Shown here: positions 45,749-54,082 of the stretch, piece by piece
Position numbering within the stretch: position 1 is the stretch's first letter
How the letters are laid out: the number at the start of each line of letters is the position of its first letter
DNA from: Actinomadura harenae
GTDB lineage: Bacteria > Actinomycetota > Actinomycetes > Streptosporangiales > Streptosporangiaceae
Length of the DNA stretch: 64,000 bases
NCBI RefSeq assembly: GCF_003696215.1
Contig: NZ_RFFG01000044.1
Location: forward strand, 1-64,000
Direction of reading: 5' to 3'
Notes under the pieces: model-generated
Told to the model about the DNA's origin: nothing
What the model saw: only the letters and a program-made list of their open reading frames with translations
Database searches by the model: none
Program-made: the position numbers and the translations under genes

Positions 45749-46498
45749 GTCGAGCCGCGTATAGCCCTCGACCACCCCGGACAGCACGACGACCGTGAAC
45801 GCGGCGGTGATCCAGCGCGGGCTGGACGCCCAGCGCATCCCTCCTGCGCGCGCGTACTGGAAGAGCAGGAAGACGCAGAAGCCGCCCTGCGCGAGCAGCC
45901 GCATCGTCGCACCGGACGGATACGTGCCCGGATTGGTCGGCGGGTGCCCCCGGTCCACGAGCGCGGCGAGCGCGAGCTGACCCCAGTACTGCGTCACGAA
46001 CATCGCCGCGATGAGGACGACCGGAACCCACCGGCGGCGCCGCGCCAGCAGCAGCGTCACCACCATCGACGCGATCGCGAAGTACCTGGTCGCGGGCCGG
46101 TCGCCGATCTGCGTGACCTGCGCCATCAGGGTCGTCCAACCGCCGTGGAGCCGGTGCGCCGCGATCCAGTCGTACACCGGCCGGTCGATCGCGTGCTGTC
46201 CGAAACGGAACGCTATGAGCCGCCCGAAGGGCCACGCGATCACCAGCGTCACGCCGACGACCGCCGTGGTGATCATCGCGAACGCGCCCCACGGGCCGAG
46301 CGTCCGGACGAGCCCGTCCCGGGCGTCGAGGAGCCTCCGCCGGACGCGTCCGACCGGGTTCGCGCCGCTCAGGACGTCCGTGACCGTCCCGGCCAGGGCC
46401 GGACGGGCCAGGAGGACCGCCCCGGCGGCGAGAACGACGGCGACCACGACCGCGCCGCAGAGCAGAACTGGCATACGGCAACGATAGCCATCCGGCAT
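45518..46498 (-). CDS. PAP2-like membrane phosphatase with altered active site
   Basis: Predicted 326-residue multi-pass protein. The phosphatidic-acid-phosphatase motifs are recognisable: VDRGHPPTN (motif 1), YPSGATM (motif 2) and YTRLDLGRHWATDVAGG (motif 3, RX5HX3D intact). Motif 2 is normally PSGH; the His, an acid/base residue, is Ala here. A lipid-phosphate phosphatase such as undecaprenyl-pyrophosphate phosphatase is the normal role, and it may be weakened. The last ~75 residues overlap the convergent TauE gene antisense and are probably not conserved. Its ATG at 46498 lies 7 bases after the flippase stop, so translation is likely coupled. Confidence 0.8.
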   Translation of the reverse strand: MPDGYRCRMPVLLCGAVVVAVVLAAGAVLLARPALAGTVTDVLSGANPVGRVRRRLLDARDGLVRTLGPWGAFAMITTAVVGVTLVIAWPFGRLIAFRFGQHAIDRPVYDWIAAHRLHGGWTTLMAQVTQIGDRPATRYFAIASMVVTLLLARRRRWVPVVLIAAMFVTQYWGQLALAALVDRGHPPTNPGTYPSGATMRLLAQGGFCVFLLFQYARAGGMRWASSPRWITAAFTVVVLSGVVEGYTRLDLGRHWATDVAGGWLVSGLLLSGFVFAAGAVLPWAVGTPARTSAGQRPERRDPDGHADHDPGERDGRDAEHLEAGHH

Positions 46499-46505
46499 TC
46501 AGGAG

Positions 46506-47789
46506 CTATCCAGAAACCTCGTACACAGCGGTCCGTTCAGTCGTTTCCACCGGACGCGGATCATCCCGGCGCAGCAGGTACCAGAGCAGCGCCGCCGAGA
46601 CCAGCCCGCCGCCGCCGAGGCAGTACGGCGCGAGCGCCGCGTGGCGCGGCGCCGCCGCGAGCAGGACGAGCAGCACCACCAGCCCGAACGCGCTCTCGAC
46701 ACCGCGCACAGCGAACACCGTCCGGGACTTCTTGCGCGCGGTCGCGAGGCTCGCCAGCGGCAGCGTGCAGGCGAAACAGACCGCGTACAGGCCCCATCCG
46801 GCGAGCGCCGTCCGGTTCACGTCGAACGAGCCGCCCGTCACGACCGGGCCGAGCCAGTCGACCAGGACGATCCCGCCGAGGCTCAGGACCAGCGCGATCC
46901 CCGCCATCAGCCCGCAGGCGCGCAGCGCGGCCCGCGCGGGCATCGGCGTGCCCTCCCGCTCCGCCTTCGCGAAATCGCCGAGCAGGAACCAGCCCGCGCC
47001 GTTCACGAACGTCATCGCGGGCGCCAGCAGCAGCCGCGCCGCCTCCACCCCGGCCAGCGCCGCGGTCGACGCGAACGCCGCGATCATGATCCGGGCCAGC
47101 AGCAGCGCACCCGGCCGGACCCCGGCCTGCACCGACCGCCACCAGGCGAACCCCAGGATCTCCCGCAGCGCCGTCCCGCGCAGCGGCGCGCCCGCGTACT
47201 CCTCGCCGGGCAGCCGGAACCTCGCCAGCGCGATCGACGCGACGCAGCCCACGCACATCGCGGCGAGCAGCAGCTCGACCGAGCCGTCCGCCCCGGCCCC
47301 GACCGCGGCCCCGAGCGCCGCGAGCGTCACCACCAGGTAGGACGCGTCGTTCAGCGTGAGCCGCCAGAACTCCATCCGCGCGGTGAAGATCCGCCGCCCG
47401 GTCTCGTTCAGCAGCCACAACGCCACGAGCAGCGCGAACAGCGCCGTCCCGGCCGCCCCGGCGAGCCCCATCGCGACCGAGACGACCGCCCCGACCAGCG
47501 CGCCCGCCGTGACCGTCCCGGCCACCGACCAGATCAGGGCACCCCGAACCTTCGGGTCGAACCGGTCATAGACCGTGAGCGTGTCCCCGACGAAGCTCGT
47601 CTGCACCGACGTGATCATGACCAGGACGGCGAAGAACAGCGCGTACGCGCCGTACCCCGACGCCCCGAGCGTCCGCGCCGCCAGCGACTGCACGACCAGG
47701 CTGCCGCCCGCCGTCACGAACTGCACCGCCACCGCGCCGCCGGCCGACGACAGCAGCTTTCCTGCCTTTCCCGAGAGCCCTGTACGCAT
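46506..47789 (-). CDS. Wzx-like polysaccharide flippase (MOP superfamily)
   Basis: Predicted 427-residue membrane protein with about 12 hydrophobic helices. The start (LLSSAGGAVAVQFVTAGGSLVVQSLAARTLGASGYGAYALF) is typical of Wzx/MurJ-like oligosaccharide exporters. Charged residues lie on helix-facing positions (FDPKVRGALIWS, LLNETGRRIF). It would flip lipid-linked glycan units outward. Its start shares one base with the stop of the Wzz-like gene (TGATG), and its stop is 7 bases before the PAP2-like gene, so the three form one minus-strand operon. Confidence 0.88.
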   Translation of the reverse strand: MRTGLSGKAGKLLSSAGGAVAVQFVTAGGSLVVQSLAARTLGASGYGAYALFFAVLVMITSVQTSFVGDTLTVYDRFDPKVRGALIWSVAGTVTAGALVGAVVSVAMGLAGAAGTALFALLVALWLLNETGRRIFTARMEFWRLTLNDASYLVVTLAALGAAVGAGADGSVELLLAAMCVGCVASIALARFRLPGEEYAGAPLRGTALREILGFAWWRSVQAGVRPGALLLARIMIAAFASTAALAGVEAARLLLAPAMTFVNGAGWFLLGDFAKAEREGTPMPARAALRACGLMAGIALVLSLGGIVLVDWLGPVVTGGSFDVNRTALAGWGLYAVCFACTLPLASLATARKKSRTVFAVRGVESAFGLVVLLVLLAAAPRHAALAPYCLGGGGLVSAALLWYLLRRDDPRPVETTERTAVYEVSG

Positions 47790-50446
47790 CAGTCGAGGTC
47801 GTACCGCTTCAGCACCGGCTCACCGTCGTCCGCCGTCCGGCCCGATTCGTCCTTACCGGGCCCAGACAAGGCATCTCCCTCATCGGTTTTGGACTTCCCG
47901 CTGTTCGAGGTCGCTTTTCCTAGGCCGACCGCGGCGAGCATCTCGTCATCCACAATCCGGAGGTCCTCCACCGTCCGTCCCGGATCACCCGCAGAATCGG
48001 AAGAGGCCTCGCTCCAGAGGTCCACGGGAATGCGCGACCCGGCGTCCTTCCCGCTCGACGTGCCGTCCTTCGGCGCGTCCTCGCCCTTGCCCGCGGTCCG
48101 CGGCGGCGTGGCGGCCAACCCGGTCTCCAGCGCCTTCGCCGGGTCGCGGAACGAACCGTCCTCCCGAGAGGAGCCTCGCGAATGAGCCCCACTGGAACGC
48201 GTCCGCCCGCCGCTCGCCCGCCGTCCCCGCCCTGACGCGACAGGCGGCCCGTCCTCCCCGGCCGGGGCGCCACCCTCACGCCCGGCCCCCAGCTCAGGCG
48301 CCCGTCCGAACCCGGAGCCGTCCCCGCTCAGCGGATCAGAGGCCCGGGCGTCGATCCCGAGCGGATCAGTGCCCAGCACGTCGGCACCCCGCCCCACGGA
48401 ATGCCGCCCCGAAGACCGCCCCGCCTGGGGCGCGGCACCGTTGACACCGTCCCCAGGGGAGCTCACAACGTCACCCGAACCCACCGCGTCCCCAAGGGGA
48501 TCAGCGCCACCCACGTCACCACCCGCTCCGCGGACGGTCGCGCCCCGCACACGTGAATCGGCACCGGACGCACGAGGCGCAGCACCATTCCCACGCGCCT
48601 CAGCGCCTGAAGCGTTGGCAGTCTCAGCACGCGAAGCACCACCACTACCGGCGCCATAAGAACGCGCCGCGCCCCCAAGCGGGTCAGCCCCAAGCACCTC
48701 AGCACCCGCAGGACGCGCGGCGCCATTCGCACGCACGTCCGCAGACGCGCGAGGCGCAACGCCGCTCACTTGCGCCTCAGCACCGGACACGTGGGCCGCG
48801 GCGCCATTCACACGCGCATTGCTACCGGACACATTGGTAGCGCCCCCCACCCGCACGTCGGTGCCAGACGCCCGGGACGTGGCCCCGTTCACGCGCGCCT
48901 CGGTGCCGGAACCATGGGCGGCCCCGCCCACCCGCATGTCGGTGCCGGACGCCTGAGACGTGGCGCCGTTCACGCGCGCGTCGGTGCCGCGTGCGTCGGG
49001 GGCCGTTGGACGGGGTGTGGCGTCGTTGGTGCGTGCTTCGATGCTGGGGGTGGTGGCGTCGGCGCGCGGCGTGTTGCTAGGGGCTGGGGCGTAGGGAGTC
49101 GCCGGGTCCGTTAGGGGGTCGCTGCTGGGTCCGCGGGTGTTGGTGCTTGGTGTGCGGGAGGTGGCGCCGCCTACGCGCCTGTCGGTGTTGGGCGTGTGGG
49201 GGATGGCGCCGCCCACGCGTGTATCGGCGCCGTGGGGGGTTGCGGCGTCCGTGCGTGGGGTGGTGGCGCCGCCTACGCGGCGGTCGGTGCTCGGGGGTTG
49301 GGGGGTGGCGCCGTTCGCGTGGGGGGTGGGGCCGGTGCCGTTGGCGTAGGTGCCGGTGGGGTTGCTGCGGCGGGGAGCGGTGTCGCTGTGGCGGGGGTAG
49401 GTGTCGGCGTGGCGGGGGGACGTGTCCGCGTGCCGGGAGGTGCCGGCGCGGCGGGACGGGGGGTCGGCGGGCCGGGACGCGTCGGAGCGGGGGTCGGGGT
49501 AGACGATCGGGTTGGGGGCCGTGTGACCTGCCGGGAGGGCCGGACGGGCCGTGGGGCCGTAGACCTCGTCGTCGGTCCAGACGCGTTCGATGCGGCGTTC
49601 GGGGCCCGGGTGGTGGGGGCCGCGGGGGCCCCGGCGGAGGGGGCCGCCCGAGGTGGCGCGGAGGAAGGAGATGACGCAGGCGAGGATCGCGCCGATCGCG
49701 AGGCCGATGACGGCGTTCTGCGGGAGCTGGTCCGGGGTGGCCGCGCCGGGGTCGGCGCTGTCGACGAACTGGACGCCGTCGTTGGCGTTGGCGCGGGCGG
49801 ACAGGACGCCGCTCTCCTGGGACTGGAGTTTGGCCAGGTTGGCGGCCAGGACACGGCCCTCGCGGGTCGTGGCGGGCGTGCTCTCCAGGGAACGGGTGAG
49901 TTCGCGTTCGCTGTTCTGGATGTTCTTCAGCTGGGTGTCGAGGCGGGCGGTCGCGGTCGCGATCGTCTCCTCCTGGTACGCCTGGACGACGGCGTTGGCG
50001 ATCAGCGCCGCCTGGGGCATGTCGGCGCCGGAGGCGTTGACGATCACCACGCCGCTGTCGGGCTTGGTCGACGTCTTCACCGCGCCGCGGAGCGCCGCGG
50101 GCGTCAGCGACGGGCCCTTCTTGGACTTGATGATCTCGGCGGCGCGTCCCAGCACCGGGGCCGAGCCGGCGAACGCGGCGCGCTGGGCGGTGTAGGCCGC
50201 GTATCCGGGCCCGGACACCACGCCCTGGCGCAGCACGTTGTTGTTGTTGGTCGGGTCGGTCACGGCGAAGCGCGCGGTCGCGGTCGCGCCGCCGAGCAGG
50301 AACACGGTCGCCGCGACCGAGGCGAGCACGCAGGCCACCACGACGAGCGACGACATCAGCCGGTAACGCCAGACGGCCTCGACGAGACTGATCTCCGAGG
50401 TCGCCGATGGGGCGGGGTTCGGTGCGGTCATCGTGGTGCTTCTCAT
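47789..50446 (-). CDS. Wzz-like chain-length/co-polymerase protein with long disordered repeat tail
   Basis: Predicted 885-residue membrane protein. Residues 1-262 match a Wzz/capsule co-polymerase: TM1 (about 33-53), an extracellular domain with QAYQEETIATATARLDTQL and a heptad region, and TM2 (AVIGLAIGAILACVISFL, 244-262). The remaining ~620 cytoplasmic residues are disordered and low-complexity, whereas family members usually end just after TM2 or carry a kinase domain. Repeats occupy about 388-640, notably an alternating 14/13-residue RVNGATSQASGTDM / RVGGAAHGSGTEA set (491-577). The C-terminus has an acidic-basic end (GEPVLKRYDLD) and DPLG blocks. It likely controls glycan length; the tail might scaffold enzymes. 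Confidence 0.85.
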   Translation of the reverse strand: MRSTTMTAPNPAPSATSEISLVEAVWRYRLMSSLVVVACVLASVAATVFLLGGATATARFAVTDPTNNNNVLRQGVVSGPGYAAYTAQRAAFAGSAPVLGRAAEIIKSKKGPSLTPAALRGAVKTSTKPDSGVVIVNASGADMPQAALIANAVVQAYQEETIATATARLDTQLKNIQNSERELTRSLESTPATTREGRVLAANLAKLQSQESGVLSARANANDGVQFVDSADPGAATPDQLPQNAVIGLAIGAILACVISFLRATSGGPLRRGPRGPHHPGPERRIERVWTDDEVYGPTARPALPAGHTAPNPIVYPDPRSDASRPADPPSRRAGTSRHADTSPRHADTYPRHSDTAPRRSNPTGTYANGTGPTPHANGATPQPPSTDRRVGGATTPRTDAATPHGADTRVGGAIPHTPNTDRRVGGATSRTPSTNTRGPSSDPLTDPATPYAPAPSNTPRADATTPSIEARTNDATPRPTAPDARGTDARVNGATSQASGTDMRVGGAAHGSGTEARVNGATSRASGTDVRVGGATNVSGSNARVNGAAAHVSGAEAQVSGVAPRASADVRANGAARPAGAEVLGADPLGGAARSYGAGSGGASRAETANASGAEARGNGAAPRASGADSRVRGATVRGAGGDVGGADPLGDAVGSGDVVSSPGDGVNGAAPQAGRSSGRHSVGRGADVLGTDPLGIDARASDPLSGDGSGFGRAPELGAGREGGAPAGEDGPPVASGRGRRASGGRTRSSGAHSRGSSREDGSFRDPAKALETGLAATPPRTAGKGEDAPKDGTSSGKDAGSRIPVDLWSEASSDSAGDPGRTVEDLRIVDDEMLAAVGLGKATSNSGKSKTDEGDALSGPGKDESGRTADDGEPVLKRYDLD
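48716..48976 (-). repeat. 13/14-residue coding repeats in the Wzz-like tail
   Basis: This stretch encodes residues 491-577 of the Wzz-like protein. Seven units alternate in length between 14 and 13 residues. Each begins Arg-Val-Asn/Gly-Gly-Ala and ends Ser-Gly-Thr/Ala-Asp/Glu-Ala/Met/Val. The two-unit period is 81 bp. Weaker copies extend upstream to about 49280. The units have diverged, so the array is not freshly duplicated. Confidence 0.82.
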
Positions 50447-50602
50447 CCTCTGGGCGGTCGGGCGGATCCTTGCGGAGGGTGGGCGGACGGCCGGGGCGAG
50501 AACGCAGGCTACGCGCTCGCCGCCGTCGCGTTCATCTCGGCGCCAGGTTCGGGAGCGGGTCGAGGCTCGGCATCGGGGATCGTCGTCGCTGGTCGGAGGC
50601 TC

Positions 50603-50694
50603 GGGGGCGGCGGCTCGGGGTCGGGGGCCGGGTCGGGGGTCGGGGGTCGGGGGTCGGGGGCGGGGTCAGGGGTCGGGCTCAGGGGGTCGGGGCG
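50603..50694 (+). repeat. G-run array with quadruplex potential
   Basis: About 92 bases carry over ten runs of three to five Gs separated by one to five bases (repeated GGGGGTC units). It lies between the Wzz-like gene and the glycosyltransferase gene, reaching into the last codons of the latter (stop 50679-50681). The Gs are on the strand opposite the coding strand, so transcripts are C-rich. The G-rich strand could form quadruplexes when displaced. Confidence 0.85.
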
Positions 50695-51815
50695 GAGAGG
50701 GCGGTGACGGCCTCGCGGAGTTCGCGGTGGTAGCGCGCGGTGCCGAAACGGGTGACGGCGTCCTCGCGGGCTCGTTTCGCCATGGTCAGGGCGGAGGTCC
50801 AGTCGTCCAGCAGGCGGGTGATGGCGTCCGCCAGGGCCTCGGGGTCGTCGGGGGCGACCCGGATGCCGGTCTCGCCGTCGATGACGATCTCGGTGAGGCC
50901 CTGGGTGGCGGAGACCACGACGGGCCGGCCGGCCAGCATCGCCTCCACGGCGACGTTACCGAACGGCTCGACCCGCGAGGGCACGATCGCGACGTCCGCT
51001 TCGGCGAAGGACGCCCACACCGAGGGGCGGAAGCCCGCGAACTCGATCGCGGGGCTGCCCTCCGCGAGGGTGCGCAGCTCGTCCTCGAACCACTCGTAAC
51101 CTGGGAAGACGTCGCCGACGAGGGTCAGGTGGACGGGGACGCCGCGGGCGTGCAGGAGCCGGACGGCCCGGACCGCCACATCTGTGCCCTTGCGGGGTGA
51201 CAGGCGTCCGACCAGGACGATACGGGCCGTGCCGGACAGTTCGGCGCGGGGTTCGGCGACGGGGGCGGGCGGCTCGTCCACGCCGTTGTAGACGACCTGG
51301 GCGCGGCGTCCGGCGGAGCCGAGGGCGGCGGCGCTGGCGCGGCTGTTGACGATCACGGAGCGGGCGAGGCGCAGCGGCGCGGCGAGGGCGGCGCGGACGG
51401 GGCCGGGCACGCCGTCCTCGGCCTCGTGCACGTGGCAGAGGGCGGGGACGCGCGCCAGACGCGCCGCGACCAGCCACAACGGGATCGTCACGGTGTTGAC
51501 GTAGAGGGCGCCGGCGCGTTCACGGCGCAGGAGCCGCCGGGCGGCGGGCAGCGAGCGGGCGGAGTCGAACGCGAGCCGCAGCATGCCCACGGGAGTCATG
51601 TACGCCTTGCGCAGGACGGGTACGGGAGTCACCTCCACGCGGGCGCCCGCGTCGCGGAGCGCCTGCGAGAGGGGGCCGTCCGCCGGTAGCGTCACGAGCA
51701 CGTCCCTATCGCGGGTGAGGCCGCGGACGGACTCGACCAGCATCCGGTCGGACCCGTAGAGATCCGGTGACGGATGCGCCAGAACCACGACGGGTCTGGT
51801 TTCTCGCTGGCCCAC
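50679..51815 (-). CDS. glycosyltransferase family 4
   Basis: Predicted 378-residue GT-B glycosyltransferase that adds a sugar from a nucleotide donor. PVVVLAHPSPDLYGSDRML contains the N-terminal GT4 glycine loop. RIVLVGRLSPRKGTDVAVRA begins the C-terminal domain, and the EX7E motif is in RVEPFGNVAVEAMLAGRPVV. It acts at the cytoplasmic membrane face. The GTG at 51815 has GGGGAA upstream. It is divergent from the DUF1972 glycosyltransferase gene; both promoters are in the 159-bp gap, which contains GATACAACAG- and TTAACTCC-type AT-rich elements. Confidence 0.92.
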   Translation of the reverse strand: MGQRETRPVVVLAHPSPDLYGSDRMLVESVRGLTRDRDVLVTLPADGPLSQALRDAGARVEVTPVPVLRKAYMTPVGMLRLAFDSARSLPAARRLLRRERAGALYVNTVTIPLWLVAARLARVPALCHVHEAEDGVPGPVRAALAAPLRLARSVIVNSRASAAALGSAGRRAQVVYNGVDEPPAPVAEPRAELSGTARIVLVGRLSPRKGTDVAVRAVRLLHARGVPVHLTLVGDVFPGYEWFEDELRTLAEGSPAIEFAGFRPSVWASFAEADVAIVPSRVEPFGNVAVEAMLAGRPVVVSATQGLTEIVIDGETGIRVAPDDPEALADAITRLLDDWTSALTMAKRAREDAVTRFGTARYHRELREAVTALSAPTP

Positions 51816-51974
51816 ACTTCCCCTTCCGCCGTTTCTGGCAGGCTTTGATACAACAGACTCCCCGCAACCCTCAGATTAACTCCGCATTACCCCTGGATGC
51901 GCGAGGCCCGTCCGGTCCTCCCCCGCCGGCCCGGGCAGCCGCAGGGACCGCAATCGACGCATCGGAGGCTCCCC

Positions 51975-53120
51975 GTGCGCATCGCCATGATCGGTACCCG
52001 AGGTGTTCCGGCACGCTACGGCGGTTTCGAGACCGCCGTCGAGGAGATCGGCCGCCGCCTCGCGGACGCCGGGCACGAGGTCACGGTCTACTGCCGGGGC
52101 GAACGGCATCCGGACCGCATGTATCTGGGGATGCGGCTCGTCCATCTCCCGGCGGTGAAGAAGAAGGTCGCCGAGACGCTGAGCCACACCGCCCTGTCGG
52201 TCACGCACAGCGCGGCACGCCGGATCACGCGGCGCGGCCCGGACGCGGCGCTGGTGTTCAACGCGGCGAACGCGCCGCTGCTGCCCGTCCTGCGGGCGAT
52301 GCGGATCCCGGTCGCGACGCACGTGGACGGCCTGGAGTGGAAGCGGACGAAGTGGAGCGGCTCGGGTCGGCGCTACTACCTGGCCGTGGAGCGCCTCGCC
52401 GTCCGCTGGTCGGACGCGCTGATCGCGGACGCGGTCGGCATCCGCGACTACTACCAGGAGAAGTTCGGCGCGGAGTCGGTCTTCATCCCGTACGGCGCGC
52501 CGATCCTGGAGGGCGCGGACGCCGGGAAGCTCGCCGAGGCGGGGTACGCGCCGGGCGGGTTCCACCTGGTCGTGGCCCGCTTCGAGCCGGAGAACCACGT
52601 TCATCTGGCGGTCGAGGGGTACCGGCGTAGCGCGGCGCGCAAGCCGCTGGTCGTGGTCGGGTCGGCCCCGTACGCGGACGAGTACACCACGCGCGTGCGC
52701 GAGCTCGCGGGCGACGATCCGCGCATCACCTTCCTGGGCGGCGTCTGGGATCAGGATCTGCTCGATTCCCTCTATGCGGGCGCGCTCACCTACGTCCACG
52801 GGCATTCGGTGGGCGGGACGAACCCGTCCCTCCTGCGCGCGATGGGTGCGGGCGCGTCCGTCCTCGCGTACGACGTGAACTTCAACCGTGAGGTCCTCGG
52901 TGAGGACGCCGGACGGTTCTTCGGTGATCCCGCAGCGCTCGCGCAGGAGCTCGAGGCCGCCGAGGCCGACCCGGGGCATGCGGCCGACCGTGGTGAGGAG
53001 GCCCGCAAGCGCGCCGCGGAGCGTTACGTCTGGGACGACATCGCGCGCGACTACGAGCGTCTCTGCGAAGACCTCGCGGAGCGCCGCCTGACGCGGCGTA
53101 CCGTCCGTCCCAAGCGATGA
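51975..53120 (+). CDS. DUF1972-type glycosyltransferase
   Basis: Predicted 381-residue GT4-like glycosyltransferase of the DUF1972 group, in which RIAMIGTRGVPARYGGFETAVEEIG is the signature opening. The donor-binding C-terminal domain contains LAGDDPRITFLGGVWDQDLLDSLYAGALTYVHGHSVGGTNPSLLRAMGAG, with the catalytic/phosphate loop. Rhamnosyl- and glucosyltransferases of exopolysaccharide clusters belong here. GGAGG stands 6 bases before the GTG at 51975; the frame opens earlier at 51897. Its stop overlaps the next kinase gene as ATGA. Confidence 0.9.
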   Translation: MRIAMIGTRGVPARYGGFETAVEEIGRRLADAGHEVTVYCRGERHPDRMYLGMRLVHLPAVKKKVAETLSHTALSVTHSAARRITRRGPDAALVFNAANAPLLPVLRAMRIPVATHVDGLEWKRTKWSGSGRRYYLAVERLAVRWSDALIADAVGIRDYYQEKFGAESVFIPYGAPILEGADAGKLAEAGYAPGGFHLVVARFEPENHVHLAVEGYRRSAARKPLVVVGSAPYADEYTTRVRELAGDDPRITFLGGVWDQDLLDSLYAGALTYVHGHSVGGTNPSLLRAMGAGASVLAYDVNFNREVLGEDAGRFFGDPAALAQELEAAEADPGHAADRGEEARKRAAERYVWDDIARDYERLCEDLAERRLTRRTVRPKR

Positions 53121-54019
53121 CGGCCGGACGGTCGGGCACGTTCGTGCGGGCGCCGGGGGCCGGGAACGTGCTGGTCCCGGTCTCGTCGCGGCGCGCGGCA
53201 CTGGCCGGGGTGTCGCTGCTGACGAAGTCGAAGCCGGTCGCGGTCGCGGCGCAGTGGGCGTTGTACGGGGCGGTGGCGGTCGCCGGGCCGCGCATGCTGC
53301 CGGGTGCGCGCACGTCGTGGGACGCACCCGGTGACCCCTCCCTATGGCAGGACGTCTCGGACGGCGTCGGCGGCTTCGACGGCCTAGCGGTCTACGAGCG
53401 TCCGCAGGCGTCCCGTGCGGGCGTGGCCGCCGTGCTACTGCGCGCAGGGCATCCTGTCGGTTTCCTGAAAGTTCGGGAGGACGCGGGCGAGCTCGATCGC
53501 GAGGAGCGCGCGCTGCGCGCGTTCGCGGACGGCCGTTCCCCGGCCTTCCGCGTCCCGCTCGTCCTGGGCCGGGGCGAGGCGGCGGGCGGCCAGGCGGGCA
53601 GGCACTGGATGGTCATCGAGGCCATGCCGGCGCGTCCGGCGCGTCCCGTCCGGAGGCCCGATCTCGCGGGGGTCGTCGAGGCCGTCCAGGGGGCGCTCGC
53701 GTCCGTCCTGCCGCGCGGCGGGGCTCCGGAGGACTGGCGGCCGATGCACGGGGATCTCACCGCGTGGAACCTGCGGGTGTGCGGGCGCGGGCTCCCGTGG
53801 CTGATCGACTGGGAGGACGCGGCGTGGGCTCCCCCGCACGCCGACCTCGTCTACTACCGCGCGACCGCGAGCGCCGCGCTCGGGGCTCCGCTGGGGACGC
53901 TGCCGCCGGACGTCTCCGAGGCCGCCGCGTTCTGGGCGGAGCGGGTCGCGCGCCGCGCCGGAGGGGACCACGACGCGGCCCTCAACCAGCGCATCCTGGA
54001 CATCCTCCGCACGCTCTAG
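53117..54019 (+). CDS. aminoglycoside-phosphotransferase-fold kinase
   Basis: Predicted 300-residue APH/choline-kinase-like phosphotransferase. The catalytic loop reads MHGDLTAWNLRV (Asp near 214) and the metal-binding LIDWEDAAWA follows. The N-lobe is diverged, with no clear glycine loop but FLKVREDAGELDREERAL containing the ATP Lys and Glu. In a polysaccharide locus it probably phosphorylates a sugar, alcohol or lipid head group rather than an antibiotic. Translation is coupled to the upstream glycosyltransferase by an ATGA overlap. A very strong terminator follows. Confidence 0.82.
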   Translation: MTAGRSGTFVRAPGAGNVLVPVSSRRAALAGVSLLTKSKPVAVAAQWALYGAVAVAGPRMLPGARTSWDAPGDPSLWQDVSDGVGGFDGLAVYERPQASRAGVAAVLLRAGHPVGFLKVREDAGELDREERALRAFADGRSPAFRVPLVLGRGEAAGGQAGRHWMVIEAMPARPARPVRRPDLAGVVEAVQGALASVLPRGGAPEDWRPMHGDLTAWNLRVCGRGLPWLIDWEDAAWAPPHADLVYYRATASAALGAPLGTLPPDVSEAAAFWAERVARRAGGDHDAALNQRILDILRTL

Positions 54020-54027
54020 CGTCGAAG

Positions 54028-54081
54028 CCGACGAGAAGGCCGCCGCCCCCGGAACCCCGGGGGCGGCGGCCTTCTCGTCGG
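54028..54081. terminator. very strong bidirectional terminator
   Basis: A perfect 25-base-pair stem is formed by 54028-54052 and 54057-54081 with a 4-base loop AACC. The stem contains GGCCGCCGCCCCCGG and its complement. It sits between the convergent kinase and beta-propeller genes. No U-tract is present; stem length and GC content alone should stop transcription both ways. Confidence 0.9.
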
Positions 54082-54082
54082 A

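Noticed and set aside
48369..50733. Plus-strand frames over the Wzz-like tail
   Set aside because: They are Gly/Arg-rich shadows of the repeat-bearing tail; the minus-strand frame has two helices and a recognisable co-polymerase domain.
53117..54019. Aminoglycoside resistance gene
   Set aside because: The fold is shared by many sugar, choline and lipid kinases; the gene is translationally coupled to a glycosyltransferase in a polymer locus, so resistance is not supported.
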